DNA from: Caldifarciminota bacterium UBA5631
GTDB taxonomy: Bacteria; Hydrothermota; Hydrothermia; UBA1063
DNA length: 64,000 nt
Assembly: GCA_002421425.1 (NCBI GenBank)
Contig: DIJZ01000024.1
Coordinates: 8,634 to 72,633, forward strand
Direction of reading: 5' to 3'
Part shown: positions 42,505-51,449 of the stretch, piece after piece
How positions within the stretch are numbered: position 1 is the first letter of the stretch
How the letters are laid out: each line of letters opens with the position of its first letter
Translations under genes and position numbers: made by a program
Notes under the pieces: generated by a model
What the model was told of the DNA's origin: nothing
The model's database searches: none
The model's input: only the letters and a program-made list of their open reading frames with translations

Positions 42505-43456
42505 TTTTGATCTCCTTTTTGAGGATTTCAAACCCCGTGTTCACTGCGGAAATGATAGCATCCTGAGTTACTGTTGCACCGGTCACTACCTCTACCCCTT
42601 TAATGTTCAGTGGCAGAGCCTTTCCCTTCAATTTCTGAGAAAACTCTTCGAATTTTGTTCTATTGACAGCCACTTCAGAACCATCAAGAACCAGCAGGTC
42701 TTCAATTCTCGAAACTTTTGTGTCTACGCAAAGAAAAACTGCGACACTATCACTGTACCCAAGCCCTCTTGCAATTATTCCATAGCCAAGAATTTCGCCT
42801 TCCTCTTCTAAGAAATACAAGGACCCTCTTTTCTCCATTCTGACTCCTGGCATTACTTTCTGCAGGTATCCTTCCACTTTTACCTCCAGACTATCTTTCC
42901 CAGTCTCACCTGATAAATTCTCCTTCAGCACCTTTTGAGCATTATTCACTATCGCCGCCACAGATTTCGAAGATATAGTAGCCCCAGTAATAGCCTGTAC
43001 TTGCGATTTCTTTTCAGGCTTCTGACCCTTTAACACCTCAATAGGTGGGGTAGTCCCCTCAAACTGCTTTTTGAAGCCATCCTCTACTATTCTATTCCCA
43101 AGCCCAGGAGTCTCAACGTTTTCAAGAACTTCGATTCCAAGCACCGTGTCTCCACTGGGGTTGAATCCCACCATTAGCTTTATCGCGCCCTGAAATCCTC
43201 CACCGGTTATCATAACACCGTAACCCAGAACTGAACCGTCGCTCCCTTTTGCAGTTAGAATTGAAGTCTTGTCATCAATCACCTGCTCCTCGTAGCTCTC
43301 AGTTCCCTTCACCACTGAAAGGAGTGCCGTTTTCTTCGAATTATCCAGATTTCGCTGAATGGCTTCCTGGGTAGAGACATATGTGTATGCAAGAATACTT
43401 CCAGCAAAAGCGATAATCACAGTAAGAACGATGATCATCCTGTATTCTTTTCTCAT
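42491..43456 (-). CDS. rnfG: Rnf complex subunit G with two FMN-binding regions
   Basis: About 321 residues, against roughly 190-210 for ordinary RnfG. A single N-terminal membrane helix (about 8-27) anchors two FMN_bind-like regions. The first ends in AITGATISSKSV and the second in VVTGATVTQDAII. The Thr of each TGAT is the expected ApbE flavinylation site, so the protein may carry two covalent FMN. ATG 43456 has GGGGAGG upstream and overlaps the rnfD stop as ATGA. apbE lies at 25266-26231. Confidence 0.93.
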   Translation of the reverse strand: MRKEYRMIIVLTVIIAFAGSILAYTYVSTQEAIQRNLDNSKKTALLSVVKGTESYEEQVIDDKTSILTAKGSDGSVLGYGVMITGGGFQGAIKLMVGFNPSGDTVLGIEVLENVETPGLGNRIVEDGFKKQFEGTTPPIEVLKGQKPEKKSQVQAITGATISSKSVAAIVNNAQKVLKENLSGETGKDSLEVKVEGYLQKVMPGVRMEKRGSLYFLEEEGEILGYGIIARGLGYSDSVAVFLCVDTKVSRIEDLLVLDGSEVAVNRTKFEEFSQKLKGKALPLNIKGVEVVTGATVTQDAIISAVNTGFEILKKEIKNGIK

Positions 43457-44409
43457 CTTCGAACCTCCCCAAGAATTCTTGGCTCCGTAAGCCTGTCTAT
43501 CCATGGTCTTATCGTATTCATTATAAGAATACTGAACATTACCCCCTCAGGGTAACCTGAGAAGAGTCTTATTAACACCACAAAAAATCCTGCGAATATC
43601 CCGTAGATAACCCTTCCCTTAGAAGTAATAGGAGAAGTAACCATATCCGTAATCATGTAAAAGGCTCCGAGCATTAGACCTCCTGACAGGATGTGGAAGA
43701 GCGGGTCTGGATACTTCGCTGGATTAATTAGCCACATAATCCCTCCGAAGAAGAAGACCGATGCGATGTAAGAAAGAGGAAGCCTGAAATCGACATAACC
43801 CTTCAATATTAGAATTAATCCACCAATAATCAAAAGGAGTGCGGATGTTTCCCCCATAGACCCTGAGACATTTCCGAAAAAGAGATCTTTGTAAGGAGTG
43901 AGTACCTTCATAAATTTGAAAGTAGCAAGAGGAGTGGCACCTGTAAAAGTGTCGGGAGCCATAAGTCGCGTTGGCACCCAGGTAGTACCATCAACTGGGA
44001 AAGCTGCCATCAGAAACGCCCTTCCAATTAGAGCAGGATTGAAGATATTCTGACCTATGCCACCGAAAAACTGTTTAGCAAAGACAATTGCAAAAGCCGA
44101 CCCAAGGGCTGCTTCCCATAAAGGAAATCTCGGAGGAAGCGTAAGGGCGAGAAGGATTCCAGTAATTACTGCGCTTCCGTCAAGGCACTGTGAGACATCT
44201 CTTCCTCTTAATTTGAGAAAGATGGCTTCCACGACTACTGCTGTCGCAGCACTTACAAGCATCACAAGAATAGGATAAAATCCAAAGAAATAAACAGCCC
44301 CAGCAGCGGGAAACAGCAGTGTAAAAACGGTAAACCACATCACCCTTTTAACACTTTCTGAAGTTCTAATATGAGGTGATACAGATAAAATGAAATTTGG
44401 CTCACTCAT
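43453..44409 (-). CDS. rnfD: Rnf complex subunit D
   Basis: About 318 residues, an NqrB homologue with eight to ten helices. The covalent FMN site is TGAT in DTFTGATPLATF. The GGIGQNIFNPALIGRAF block is typical. ATG 44409 has GGAGG upstream and overlaps the rnfC stop as ATGA. With RnfG it passes electrons across the membrane as ions are pumped. Confidence 0.96.
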   Translation of the reverse strand: MSEPNFILSVSPHIRTSESVKRVMWFTVFTLLFPAAGAVYFFGFYPILVMLVSAATAVVVEAIFLKLRGRDVSQCLDGSAVITGILLALTLPPRFPLWEAALGSAFAIVFAKQFFGGIGQNIFNPALIGRAFLMAAFPVDGTTWVPTRLMAPDTFTGATPLATFKFMKVLTPYKDLFFGNVSGSMGETSALLLIIGGLILILKGYVDFRLPLSYIASVFFFGGIMWLINPAKYPDPLFHILSGGLMLGAFYMITDMVTSPITSKGRVIYGIFAGFFVVLIRLFSGYPEGVMFSILIMNTIRPWIDRLTEPRILGEVRR

Positions 44410-45722
44410 GAGGCCCTCCTCAATTCCTGCTTCCCGTATTTGATCCACTGCACATGATTAATCTTTGAAGGACAGGCATAGGCACAGGATCCACACTCAA
44501 TGCAATCCAGAAGCCCGTACTTTTCCTTCGCATCAAAATATCTTCCTGCTTTGACATACTCCACCAACATAAGTGGCAATAACCCCATTGGACATACGTC
44601 AACACATTTTGAACACCTAATGCAATTGTATTCCTCAAATTTTTTAGCAGTCTTATGAGTGAAAAGCAATATTCCTGAGGTGCCCTTAATTACCGGGACA
44701 TCCAGAGTATACTGAGCTATGCCCATCATAGGTCCACCATTTATAACCTTAACAACCTTTTCTTCCATACCACCTGTCATTTCGATGACATCAAGGAATT
44801 TCGTCCCGATCCTTACAAGGTAGTTACCAGCGCCCCGGGCACCATCTCCCGAAAGAGTTAACACTCTCTCTATTAGAGGCTTCCCGTACCTCACAGCTTC
44901 GTAGATTGCAAGGGCTGTCTGAACGTTCTGAACGAGACACTTCACATCCATTGGCAAACCGCCCCTGGGAACTTCCCTTTTTGTAAGAGCCTTTATTAGC
45001 TGTTTCTCAGCACCCTCCGGGTACTTTGTCTTCACGATTTTGAGTTCAAACCCGTCAAATTCACCAATAACCTCGCTTACCTTCCCTGCAGCTTCTGGCT
45101 TGTTATCCTCTATGGCAACTATAACTCTACCCGCCCCCAAAGCCTTCTTTATAAGATATGCACCCAAAAGTACCTCTTTAGCCCTTTCCTGCAAAATTCT
45201 ATCATCAGCTGTGAGAAATGGCTCGCATTCCGCACCATTAATAATTACCGTATCTATTGGCTTATCTTTAGGTGGAGATAGCTTCACATGCGTGGGAAAA
45301 GCAGCACCGCCCAATCCAACTATTCCAGCCTCCTTTACAGCACTTACAATATCCTCAGGGCTGGATTCCTGCCAGTTAGCTCTTTCTGCAGGCTCCTCAA
45401 ACCACTCATCCTTTCCATCAGGCTCAATCACAATAACCGGGGAAGAAGTCAGAAGAACTGGATGAGGATGTTCAATTATCGTTCTGATTTTACCGGAGGT
45501 TGGAGCATGGATATTTGCTGAAATAAAACCATCAGCCTCGGCTATCTTCTGGCCTTTCTTTACGTCATCTCCCCTTTTTACCAGGGGTTTTGCTGGCTTT
45601 CCCGTATGCTGGCACAGAGGTATGAACAGAGCAGACGGGACTTGAAGCCTTTCAATTGCTTTACCAGTGGTTACCTTATGATAAGGGGGATGAATTCCTC
45701 CTGGAAATGTGTATTTCGCCAT
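44406..45722 (-). CDS. rnfC: Rnf complex subunit C, NADH-binding
   Basis: A 438-residue peripheral subunit, related to complex I NuoF, that binds NADH and FMN. The N-terminal barrel-sandwich (GGIHPPYHK) is followed by GLGGAAFPTHVKL, the NADH/FMN-binding region, and two 4Fe-4S motifs (CIRCSKCVDVCP and CIECGSCAYACP). AGGAG precedes ATG 45722. It is the first rnf gene, 14 nt after iorB. Confidence 0.97.
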   Translation of the reverse strand: MAKYTFPGGIHPPYHKVTTGKAIERLQVPSALFIPLCQHTGKPAKPLVKRGDDVKKGQKIAEADGFISANIHAPTSGKIRTIIEHPHPVLLTSSPVIVIEPDGKDEWFEEPAERANWQESSPEDIVSAVKEAGIVGLGGAAFPTHVKLSPPKDKPIDTVIINGAECEPFLTADDRILQERAKEVLLGAYLIKKALGAGRVIVAIEDNKPEAAGKVSEVIGEFDGFELKIVKTKYPEGAEKQLIKALTKREVPRGGLPMDVKCLVQNVQTALAIYEAVRYGKPLIERVLTLSGDGARGAGNYLVRIGTKFLDVIEMTGGMEEKVVKVINGGPMMGIAQYTLDVPVIKGTSGILLFTHKTAKKFEEYNCIRCSKCVDVCPMGLLPLMLVEYVKAGRYFDAKEKYGLLDCIECGSCAYACPSKINHVQWIKYGKQELRRAS

Positions 45723-45736
45723 ATTTAAGGCTCCTT

Positions 45737-46327
45737 TTAAGTCTTTTTATAATCTCTTCCAAGTTTAAAGGCTCTCAGGTTTGCATCTACAGTTTCTTTC
45801 TTCACACTTTCAGAAATTACTTTCTGCCAGCTGTCTTCGCTAAAAGGCAAGTAGTTTGAGAGTGCACCAAGAAGCACTGTGTTAGCCGTTCTCGGGTCTC
45901 CTGCTTTCTTTGCAAGATCAGTAGCAGGAACAATAATGACATCAGCATTAACCTTTCCCCTGATGATACTCTCGATATCCTGCGGATATACGTCAAGTTT
46001 CATAGAAACCGTGATTGGAACGATTTCAAGGTCATTAATAATCACTCTCGCACCATCTTTTTTAAGATAGTGAATCCACCGAAGAGCTTCAGATTTTTCA
46101 AAGGAAAGAATCAAATCGCAGGAACCCTTTTCCACTAGAGGCGAGTATACTTTTGGACCCAGCCTCACATGACTTACGACACTTCCGCCTCTTTGAGACA
46201 TACCATGAACTTCGCTCTTCTTCGCATCTAAGCCGGATTCCATTGCAACTTTCGAGAGAAGCTCAGAAGCAGTTAGAATCCCCTGACCACCTACGCCTGA
46301 AATAATTACGTTCAAAACCCTTTCCAT
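45737..46327 (-). CDS. iorB: Indolepyruvate ferredoxin oxidoreductase beta subunit
   Basis: About 196 residues, the gamma-domain-type subunit of IOR, beginning VIISGVGGQGILTAS. Other marks are KKSEVHGMSQRGGSVVSHVRLG. With IorA it oxidises arylpyruvates from aromatic amino acids to acyl-CoA and reduces ferredoxin. ATG 46327 starts the conserved sequence; a longer frame reaching into iorA is rejected. Located between iorA and rnfC in one operon. Confidence 0.94.
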   Translation of the reverse strand: MERVLNVIISGVGGQGILTASELLSKVAMESGLDAKKSEVHGMSQRGGSVVSHVRLGPKVYSPLVEKGSCDLILSFEKSEALRWIHYLKKDGARVIINDLEIVPITVSMKLDVYPQDIESIIRGKVNADVIIVPATDLAKKAGDPRTANTVLLGALSNYLPFSEDSWQKVISESVKKETVDANLRAFKLGRDYKKT

Positions 46328-46340
46328 TTCCCTTACCCCC

Positions 46341-48083
46341 TTAAGAGATTGCCCCGAAGGGACAGACCTGAATACAAAGATCACAACCGACGCAAAGGAG
46401 CTCCGAAATGAACGCTTTTCCATCCTTGATACTAATGGCAGGACAACCAAGCTTCACACAACCAAGGCACTTTTCTCCCCTGCAGATATCAGCATTAACT
46501 TTCCTTTTCGGTCTTAAAGACTGAATCTTTCTCTCTTCAGGTAGCAAAGCACACGGCCTTTTTGAAATTATTACTGCAGGCTCATCAAGCTCCATAACTT
46601 CCTTCAGCACTTCCCTTGTACCCCTTAAATCGTGGGGATCAACTTCATAGACTTTCTGAATACCGCAAGCTCTGACAATTTCTTCAATCTTTATAGCCCT
46701 GGTGGGCTCACCTTTCGCCGTTTTTCCAGTACCCGGATGATCTTGATGCCCCGTCATCGCAGTGATGCGGTTATCAAGGATTATTATTTTGGTAACTCCT
46801 TTATTGTAAACTACATCAATCAAGCCGGGAATGCCAGTGTGCAGAAACGTCGAATCGCCAATTACACCAAATACCTTCTTCGAAAACTCCTTGCCCCTCG
46901 CCAGTTCAAAACCAAAAGCGTTGGTAATTCCTGCGCCCATACATATCGTAGTGTCAATGGATTCATAAGGTGGAAGCGCTCCAAGAGTATAACATCCGAT
47001 ATCACCGGTTACTGTGGCCTTCAGCCTCCAGAGGTTGTAAAAAATTCCAGTGTGTGGGCAACCGGCACAGAACACTGGAGGTCTCATAACCGACTTTATT
47101 GGTTCCGGGTGTGGAAGTTCCTCTCCCAGAACACCCTTTCTCACAACTTCCGGTGAAAGCTCATCGCAAAGGGGAATGTATTTCTTTCCTTCTACGCTAA
47201 AACCGAGGATTTTGATTTCCTCTTCTATAAAAGGTTCATTTTCTTCAATTACAATAATTCTATCAACCATTTCTGAAAACTTCTTAAATAAATCAACTGG
47301 GAATGGATATGACATACCCAGCTTCAAGTACGTCGCATCTGGAAACACTTCTCTGGCGTACTGATAGGAAATCCCGCTGGTAACAATCCCGAGGGCGTGA
47401 CTTCCTTTCTCAATCCGATTAAGTTTTGTAGAACAAGAAAATTCCTGCAGTTTCTTCAGACGCTCCTCAACAACGTAGTGCCTTACCCTGGCATTAGCGG
47501 GTAGGATCACGTATTTCTTAAAATTCTTCACGTACTCTTTTATCTCAGCTTCTTCCCTATCGCCAAGTTCCACTACGGATTTTGAATGAGAAAGTCTTGT
47601 CGTCATCCTGAACAGTACGGGAGTATCAAACATCTCGGAAATACTGAAGGCTTCCTTCAGGAAATCCTTTGCTTCCTGAGAATCTGATGGCTCTATAAGT
47701 GGGAGTTTTGCAAATTTCGCGTACCTTCTATTATCCTGTTCATTTTGAGAAGAATGCATTCCAGGATCATCACAGGTAACCACAACAAATCCCGCATTGA
47801 TTCCAGTGTAAGAGGAAGTGAAAAGCGGATCAGCAGCAACGTTGAGACCAACGTGCTTCATAGAAGTAATACTTCGAGCACCAGCGATAGCTGCTCCCAT
47901 AGCTACCTCAAAGGCAACCTTCTCATTAGTGGACCACTCAGCGTAGATTTCCTTATATTTTGCTATATTTTCAAGGATTTCCGTGGAGGGTGTGCCAGGG
48001 TAGGCAGTAGCAACTTTTACACCAGCTTCCCACGCTCCTCTAGCAACGGCCTCATTGCCTGACATTAAATCTCTAACTGGCAT
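46341..48083 (-). CDS. iorA: Indolepyruvate ferredoxin oxidoreductase alpha subunit
   Basis: A 580-residue TPP-dependent subunit. It has the pyrimidine-binding half (GNEAVARGAWEAGVKVATAYPGTPSTE), the TPP-binding half (GDIGCYTLG, GDSTFLHTGI, LDNRITAMTGHQ) and a C-terminal ferredoxin domain with two cysteine clusters (CLGCVKLGC and CVGCDLCIQVCP). GGAGG precedes ATG 48083. First gene of ior-rnf, so ferredoxin reduced here is probably the Rnf donor. Confidence 0.95.
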   Translation of the reverse strand: MPVRDLMSGNEAVARGAWEAGVKVATAYPGTPSTEILENIAKYKEIYAEWSTNEKVAFEVAMGAAIAGARSITSMKHVGLNVAADPLFTSSYTGINAGFVVVTCDDPGMHSSQNEQDNRRYAKFAKLPLIEPSDSQEAKDFLKEAFSISEMFDTPVLFRMTTRLSHSKSVVELGDREEAEIKEYVKNFKKYVILPANARVRHYVVEERLKKLQEFSCSTKLNRIEKGSHALGIVTSGISYQYAREVFPDATYLKLGMSYPFPVDLFKKFSEMVDRIIVIEENEPFIEEEIKILGFSVEGKKYIPLCDELSPEVVRKGVLGEELPHPEPIKSVMRPPVFCAGCPHTGIFYNLWRLKATVTGDIGCYTLGALPPYESIDTTICMGAGITNAFGFELARGKEFSKKVFGVIGDSTFLHTGIPGLIDVVYNKGVTKIIILDNRITAMTGHQDHPGTGKTAKGEPTRAIKIEEIVRACGIQKVYEVDPHDLRGTREVLKEVMELDEPAVIISKRPCALLPEERKIQSLRPKRKVNADICRGEKCLGCVKLGCPAISIKDGKAFISELLCVGCDLCIQVCPFGAIS

Positions 48084-48108
48084 GAAAACCTCCTGGGGAA
48101 TTTCTAAA

Positions 48109-48137
48109 GTTATAATAAATATTTAAGAAATGAACAA
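48109..48137 (-). promoter_or_regulatory. Promoter of the ior-rnf operon
   Basis: On the minus strand TTGTTC (48132-48137), a 17-nt spacer and TATAAC (48109-48114). The start of transcription would lie about 20 nt before iorA, leaving a short leader with GGAGG. It lies just after the ribosomal-operon terminator. Confidence 0.65.
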
Positions 48138-48152
48138 ATCGGTGAAAAACAG

Positions 48153-48187
48153 AATGCGAAAGGCTGACTCCGTCAGCCTTTCGCATT
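48153..48187 (-). terminator. Terminator of the S10-spc-alpha operon
   Basis: A perfect 16-bp stem (48153-48168 with 48172-48187) closes a 3-nt loop and is followed on the minus strand by CTGTTTTT. The 5' arm includes the last codons and stop of rplQ (TGA at 48173-48175). On the plus strand no T-run follows, so it works for the ribosomal operon only. Confidence 0.9.
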
Positions 48188-48562
48188 AATCTCAAAAGGT
48201 TTTTGTGGCTTCTCGAGCAATTCCAGTATTGCCATCTGTGCATTGTCTCCCTTCCTAGGTGGGAGCCGCATTATCCTCGTATAACCCCCATTTCGTCCAG
48301 CGAAAAGGGGAGCAATATCTTTAAACAATCTTTCCAAAACTTTCTTATTGCTAATAAATCTCGCAGCGTATCTAACAGCAGAAAGATCGTTATCTTTAGC
48401 GATGCTGATTAATCTTTCAGCTATCTTTTTTGCCTCTCTTGCCTTAGGTAACGTAGTCACAATTCTGCCATTAATAAATAAAGAAACAACTTGGTTCCGA
48501 AACACGGCTTCTCTATGCTCTTTGACCATTCCGAGTTTTTTCACTTTCTTCAGGTGCCTCAT
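48173..48562 (-). CDS. rplQ: Ribosomal protein L17
   Basis: A 129-residue large-subunit protein, recognised by VSLFINGRIVTTLPKAREAKKIAERLIS and GGYTRIMRLPPRKGDNA. Last gene of the ribosomal operon; its stop codon lies inside the terminator stem. Twelve nt after rpoA. Confidence 0.97.
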   Translation of the reverse strand: MRHLKKVKKLGMVKEHREAVFRNQVVSLFINGRIVTTLPKAREAKKIAERLISIAKDNDLSAVRYAARFISNKKVLERLFKDIAPLFAGRNGGYTRIMRLPPRKGDNAQMAILELLEKPQKPFEINAKG

Positions 48563-48573
48563 TCTCCGTCCTC

Positions 48574-49590
48574 CTAGTCCTCAAAATCCTTAAGATTCAT
48601 TCCAAAGGATAAGCCAAAAGCGTCAAGCTTTTCCTCAATTTCCTTAATAGATTTTTCTCCGAGATTACGCATCTTCGCTAAATGCTCTTTGTTCAGGGTT
48701 ACGAGTTCTTTTATCTTTGTAATACCCTCATCCTTCAAGACATTAAGAAGTCTGCGAGGCAACTCCAGCTCGTCAATATCCTTTCCGAGGAGCTCTTTAA
48801 TTTTCAGTTTTCTTTCCAGGTCAACGGTTGGCTTAATCTCTTTGAATAGTTCGGTCTCTTTCTGGAATCTTGAGAATACATCAAGTAGAAGATCAACAGA
48901 GTACTTCAACACCGTTTCCGGGGAGAGGGTTCCATCTGTCCATATCTCTAGTACGAGTTTCTCAAAATCGGTCCTTGCCTTTACCCTCACATTCTCAACG
49001 CTGAAATTCGCTTTGGTCACAGGAGTGAATAGGCCATCCATCATTATGTAACCAAGAGGCAAATCTGGAAGCTGTATCTCTTCCGCGGGGACGTACCCAC
49101 GACCTCTAATGGCGATCAGTTCCATATTTACTACAACATCATCCCCGGTAATAGTGAAAAGATGCTGTTCAGGATTTACGATAGTTACGTACGCTGGGAG
49201 TTTAATATCTTTCGCTCTATACTCTCTCTTCTCTGTTGCAGTAAGTCTGAGGGTAGCGACTGGTTCAATTTCGGGATCAAACTTCACTCTCACTTTCTTA
49301 AGATTCAATATGATTTGCGTTACATCTTCAAGCACACCCTCGATTGTGGAAAACTCATGAGCAACTCCATCAATCTTCACAGCAACAAGAGCATACCCGG
49401 GAATAGACGAAAGCATCACTCTTCTCAGCACGTTCCCAATAGTATGGCCGTAACCCCTCTCGAGAGGTGAGAAAACAAATCTTCCAAAATCGTTTGTAAG
49501 CTCCTCTTTATACACTCCGAGAGGAAACACATACTTTATTTCTTTAACAAAACTAAAATCTATTACTTCCAGTGGCTTATATTCCGGCAT
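48574..49590 (-). CDS. rpoA: RNA polymerase alpha subunit
   Basis: A 338-residue alpha subunit. The N-terminal assembly domain (RGYGHTIGNVLRRVMLSSIPG, RGRGYVPAE) is joined to the C-terminal DNA- and activator-binding domain with a helix-hairpin-helix (AKMRNLGEKSIKEIEEKL). It carries a short N-terminal extension before the usual start region. Placed between rpsD and rplQ as in most bacteria. Confidence 0.97.
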   Translation of the reverse strand: MPEYKPLEVIDFSFVKEIKYVFPLGVYKEELTNDFGRFVFSPLERGYGHTIGNVLRRVMLSSIPGYALVAVKIDGVAHEFSTIEGVLEDVTQIILNLKKVRVKFDPEIEPVATLRLTATEKREYRAKDIKLPAYVTIVNPEQHLFTITGDDVVVNMELIAIRGRGYVPAEEIQLPDLPLGYIMMDGLFTPVTKANFSVENVRVKARTDFEKLVLEIWTDGTLSPETVLKYSVDLLLDVFSRFQKETELFKEIKPTVDLERKLKIKELLGKDIDELELPRRLLNVLKDEGITKIKELVTLNKEHLAKMRNLGEKSIKEIEEKLDAFGLSFGMNLKDFED

Positions 49591-49599
49591 ATTCTTACC

Positions 49600-50229
49600 T
49601 CACTTAGAGTATAACTCAACTATCAATGTTTCATTAATGGGGAAGGTAACATCGCTTCTTTCTGGCAACCTTACAACCCTGCCCCTAAAATGTTCTTTAT
49701 CAAGTTCAAGCCAGGTGGGAACATCAAAAGCGTTCCTTTCCTCAAGACTGTCAACAACGAAGGCTACTTCTCTCGATGTCTCGCGAATTTCAATGAGGTC
49801 GTTTACGTTTACAAGATAAGAAGGTATATTTACTTTCTTTCCGTTAAGAAGGATGTGACCATGTCTCACAAGCTGCCTTGCCTGATTCCTGGATTTCGCA
49901 AAACCGAGGAGATAACAAACATTATCCAGTCTTCTTTCCAACAGACTCAGCAAATTCTCACCCGTATTTCCTGGCATCTTTCTGGCAATTTCAAAATATT
50001 TTCTGAACTGTGATTCAAGAACCCCGTAAATCCTCTTTACTTTCTGTTTTTCTCTGAGCTGTATTCCATATATGGAAAGCTTCTTTCTCATTGCGTTAGG
50101 TGGAGAACCCGGAGCTGATTTTCTTCTCTCAAGGGCACACTTGTTTGTTTTACAACGGTCTCCTCTCAAAAAGAGTTTGTTACCTTCGCGTCTGCACAAT
50201 CTGCATTTCGAAGAAGTATAACGTGCCAT
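49600..50229 (-). CDS. rpsD: Ribosomal protein S4, zinc-binding form
   Basis: A 209-residue small-subunit assembly protein with the S4 RNA-binding domain (RLDNVCYLLGFAKSRNQARQLVRHGHI). The N-terminus has CRLCRREG and CKTNKC, the zinc-binding C+ form. Starts 5 nt after rpsK. Confidence 0.97.
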   Translation of the reverse strand: MARYTSSKCRLCRREGNKLFLRGDRCKTNKCALERRKSAPGSPPNAMRKKLSIYGIQLREKQKVKRIYGVLESQFRKYFEIARKMPGNTGENLLSLLERRLDNVCYLLGFAKSRNQARQLVRHGHILLNGKKVNIPSYLVNVNDLIEIRETSREVAFVVDSLEERNAFDVPTWLELDKEHFRGRVVRLPERSDVTFPINETLIVELYSK

Positions 50230-50234
50230 TTCTA

Positions 50235-50645
50235 CTAAACCCTCCTTCTCTTAGGTGGTCTGCATCCATTATGAGGAATAGGCGTCACATCTCTAATACC
50301 AATTACCTCAATTCCCGCCGATTGAATGGCTCTTATTGCCGTCTCTCTTCCCGGTCCGGGACCCTTCACCCACACTTCCACTTTCTGTAACCCAAGGTCT
50401 TTTGCCTCTTTCGCAGCCTTCTGAGCCGCTGCGCCTGCAGCGAATGGCGTACCTTTCCTTGTTCCCGAAAAACCAACAGTGCCGCCACTTGCCCAGGTAA
50501 TCGTATTACCCTTCAGATCGGTGAAACTAATAATCGTATTGTTAAAAGTTGAATAAACATGCACTATTCCAACAGGTTCAACACTTCTCGCCTTTCTTTT
50601 GCGCTTTTGAGCCTGGGATTCTCTTGGATTCTTTGGCGCCGCCAT
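50235..50645 (-). CDS. rpsK: Ribosomal protein S11
   Basis: A 136-residue platform protein: VHVYSTFNNTIISFTD, RKGTPFAAGAAAQKAA, GPGPGRETAIRA and the C-terminal DVTPIPHNGCRPPKRRRV. Between rpsM and rpsD. Confidence 0.98.
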   Translation of the reverse strand: MAAPKNPRESQAQKRKRKARSVEPVGIVHVYSTFNNTIISFTDLKGNTITWASGGTVGFSGTRKGTPFAAGAAAQKAAKEAKDLGLQKVEVWVKGPGPGRETAIRAIQSAGIEVIGIRDVTPIPHNGCRPPKRRRV

Positions 50646-50662
50646 ATAAATCGCACCTCCCC

Positions 50663-51040
50663 TTATTTACCAGCAACCTTTTTCTTCTTGAACATGTTGC
50701 CTCTTGGACCTTTTCGTGTCCTCGCGTTGCATCTCGTCCTCTGTCCTCTCACAGGTAAACCAGCCTTGTGCCTCAATCCGCGATAGCATCCAATATCAAT
50801 CAACCTCTTAATATTCCGCTGTACCTCAGCCCTGAGTGCACCCTCGACCTTAAACTTTGAAACTTCGTCCCTGAGTTTTGCCACTTCTTCAGGGGTAAGG
50901 TCTTTTGTCCTCTTTTCAGGAGAAACTTGAGCAGCTTCAAGAATTTTCTTTGCAGTAGAAAAACCGATACCGTAAATGTAAGTCAGCGCAACAAAAACCT
51001 TTTTATCCCTCGGTAAATCAACTCCAGCTATTCTTGCCAT
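50663..51040 (-). CDS. rpsM: Ribosomal protein S13
   Basis: A 125-residue head protein: ARIAGVDLPRDKKVFVALTYIYGIG and the tail GLRHKAGLPVRGQRTRCNARTRKG. Follows rpmJ by 8 nt; GGAGG precedes the ATG. Confidence 0.98.
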   Translation of the reverse strand: MARIAGVDLPRDKKVFVALTYIYGIGFSTAKKILEAAQVSPEKRTKDLTPEEVAKLRDEVSKFKVEGALRAEVQRNIKRLIDIGCYRGLRHKAGLPVRGQRTRCNARTRKGPRGNMFKKKKVAGK

Positions 51041-51048
51041 CTTTCCTC

Positions 51049-51162
51049 CTAACCCTGCCTCTGCTTGTGCTTAGGATTCTGACAAATAACCATAACTCGT
51101 CCTTTTCTCTTAATTATCTTACATTTATCACAAATTTTCTTTACAGAAGATCTAACTTTCAT
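51049..51162 (-). CDS. rpmJ: Ribosomal protein L36, zinc-binding form
   Basis: A 37-residue protein beginning MKVRSSVKKICDKCK and ending QNPKHKQRQG. Zinc ligands CxxC...C...H are present (C+ form). ATG 51162 has GGGAGG upstream, and the stop is TAG at 51049-51051. It sits between infA and rpsM as in most bacterial operons. Confidence 0.95.
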   Translation of the reverse strand: MKVRSSVKKICDKCKIIKRKGRVMVICQNPKHKQRQG

Positions 51163-51230
51163 TAACAAAACCTCCCTTCGTAAAGTTTAAGAATTTTACA
51201 GCAAAAGCCTCAGAGTGTCAAAACAAATCC

Positions 51231-51449
51231 TTACTTATACCTAAATACAATTCGCCCTCTGGTAAGATCGTAAGGGGACAACTCCACCACCACCCTATCT
51301 CCTGGTAAAATCTTAATGAAATTCATTCTCATCTTACCAGAAACGTGTGCAAGTACAATTACACCATTATCAAGGGCAACCCGAAACATAGCGTTGGGCA
51401 ACACCTCTTTAATTGTTCCTTCCATTCTAATTACATTTTTCTTATCCAT
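51231..51449 (-). CDS. infA: Translation initiation factor IF-1
   Basis: A 72-residue OB-fold factor: VIRMEGTIKEVLPNAMFRV, HVSGKMRMNFIKILPGDRV and LTRGRIVFRYK. It overlaps the end of map by 8 nt. Confidence 0.97.
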   Translation of the reverse strand: MDKKNVIRMEGTIKEVLPNAMFRVALDNGVIVLAHVSGKMRMNFIKILPGDRVVVELSPYDLTRGRIVFRYK

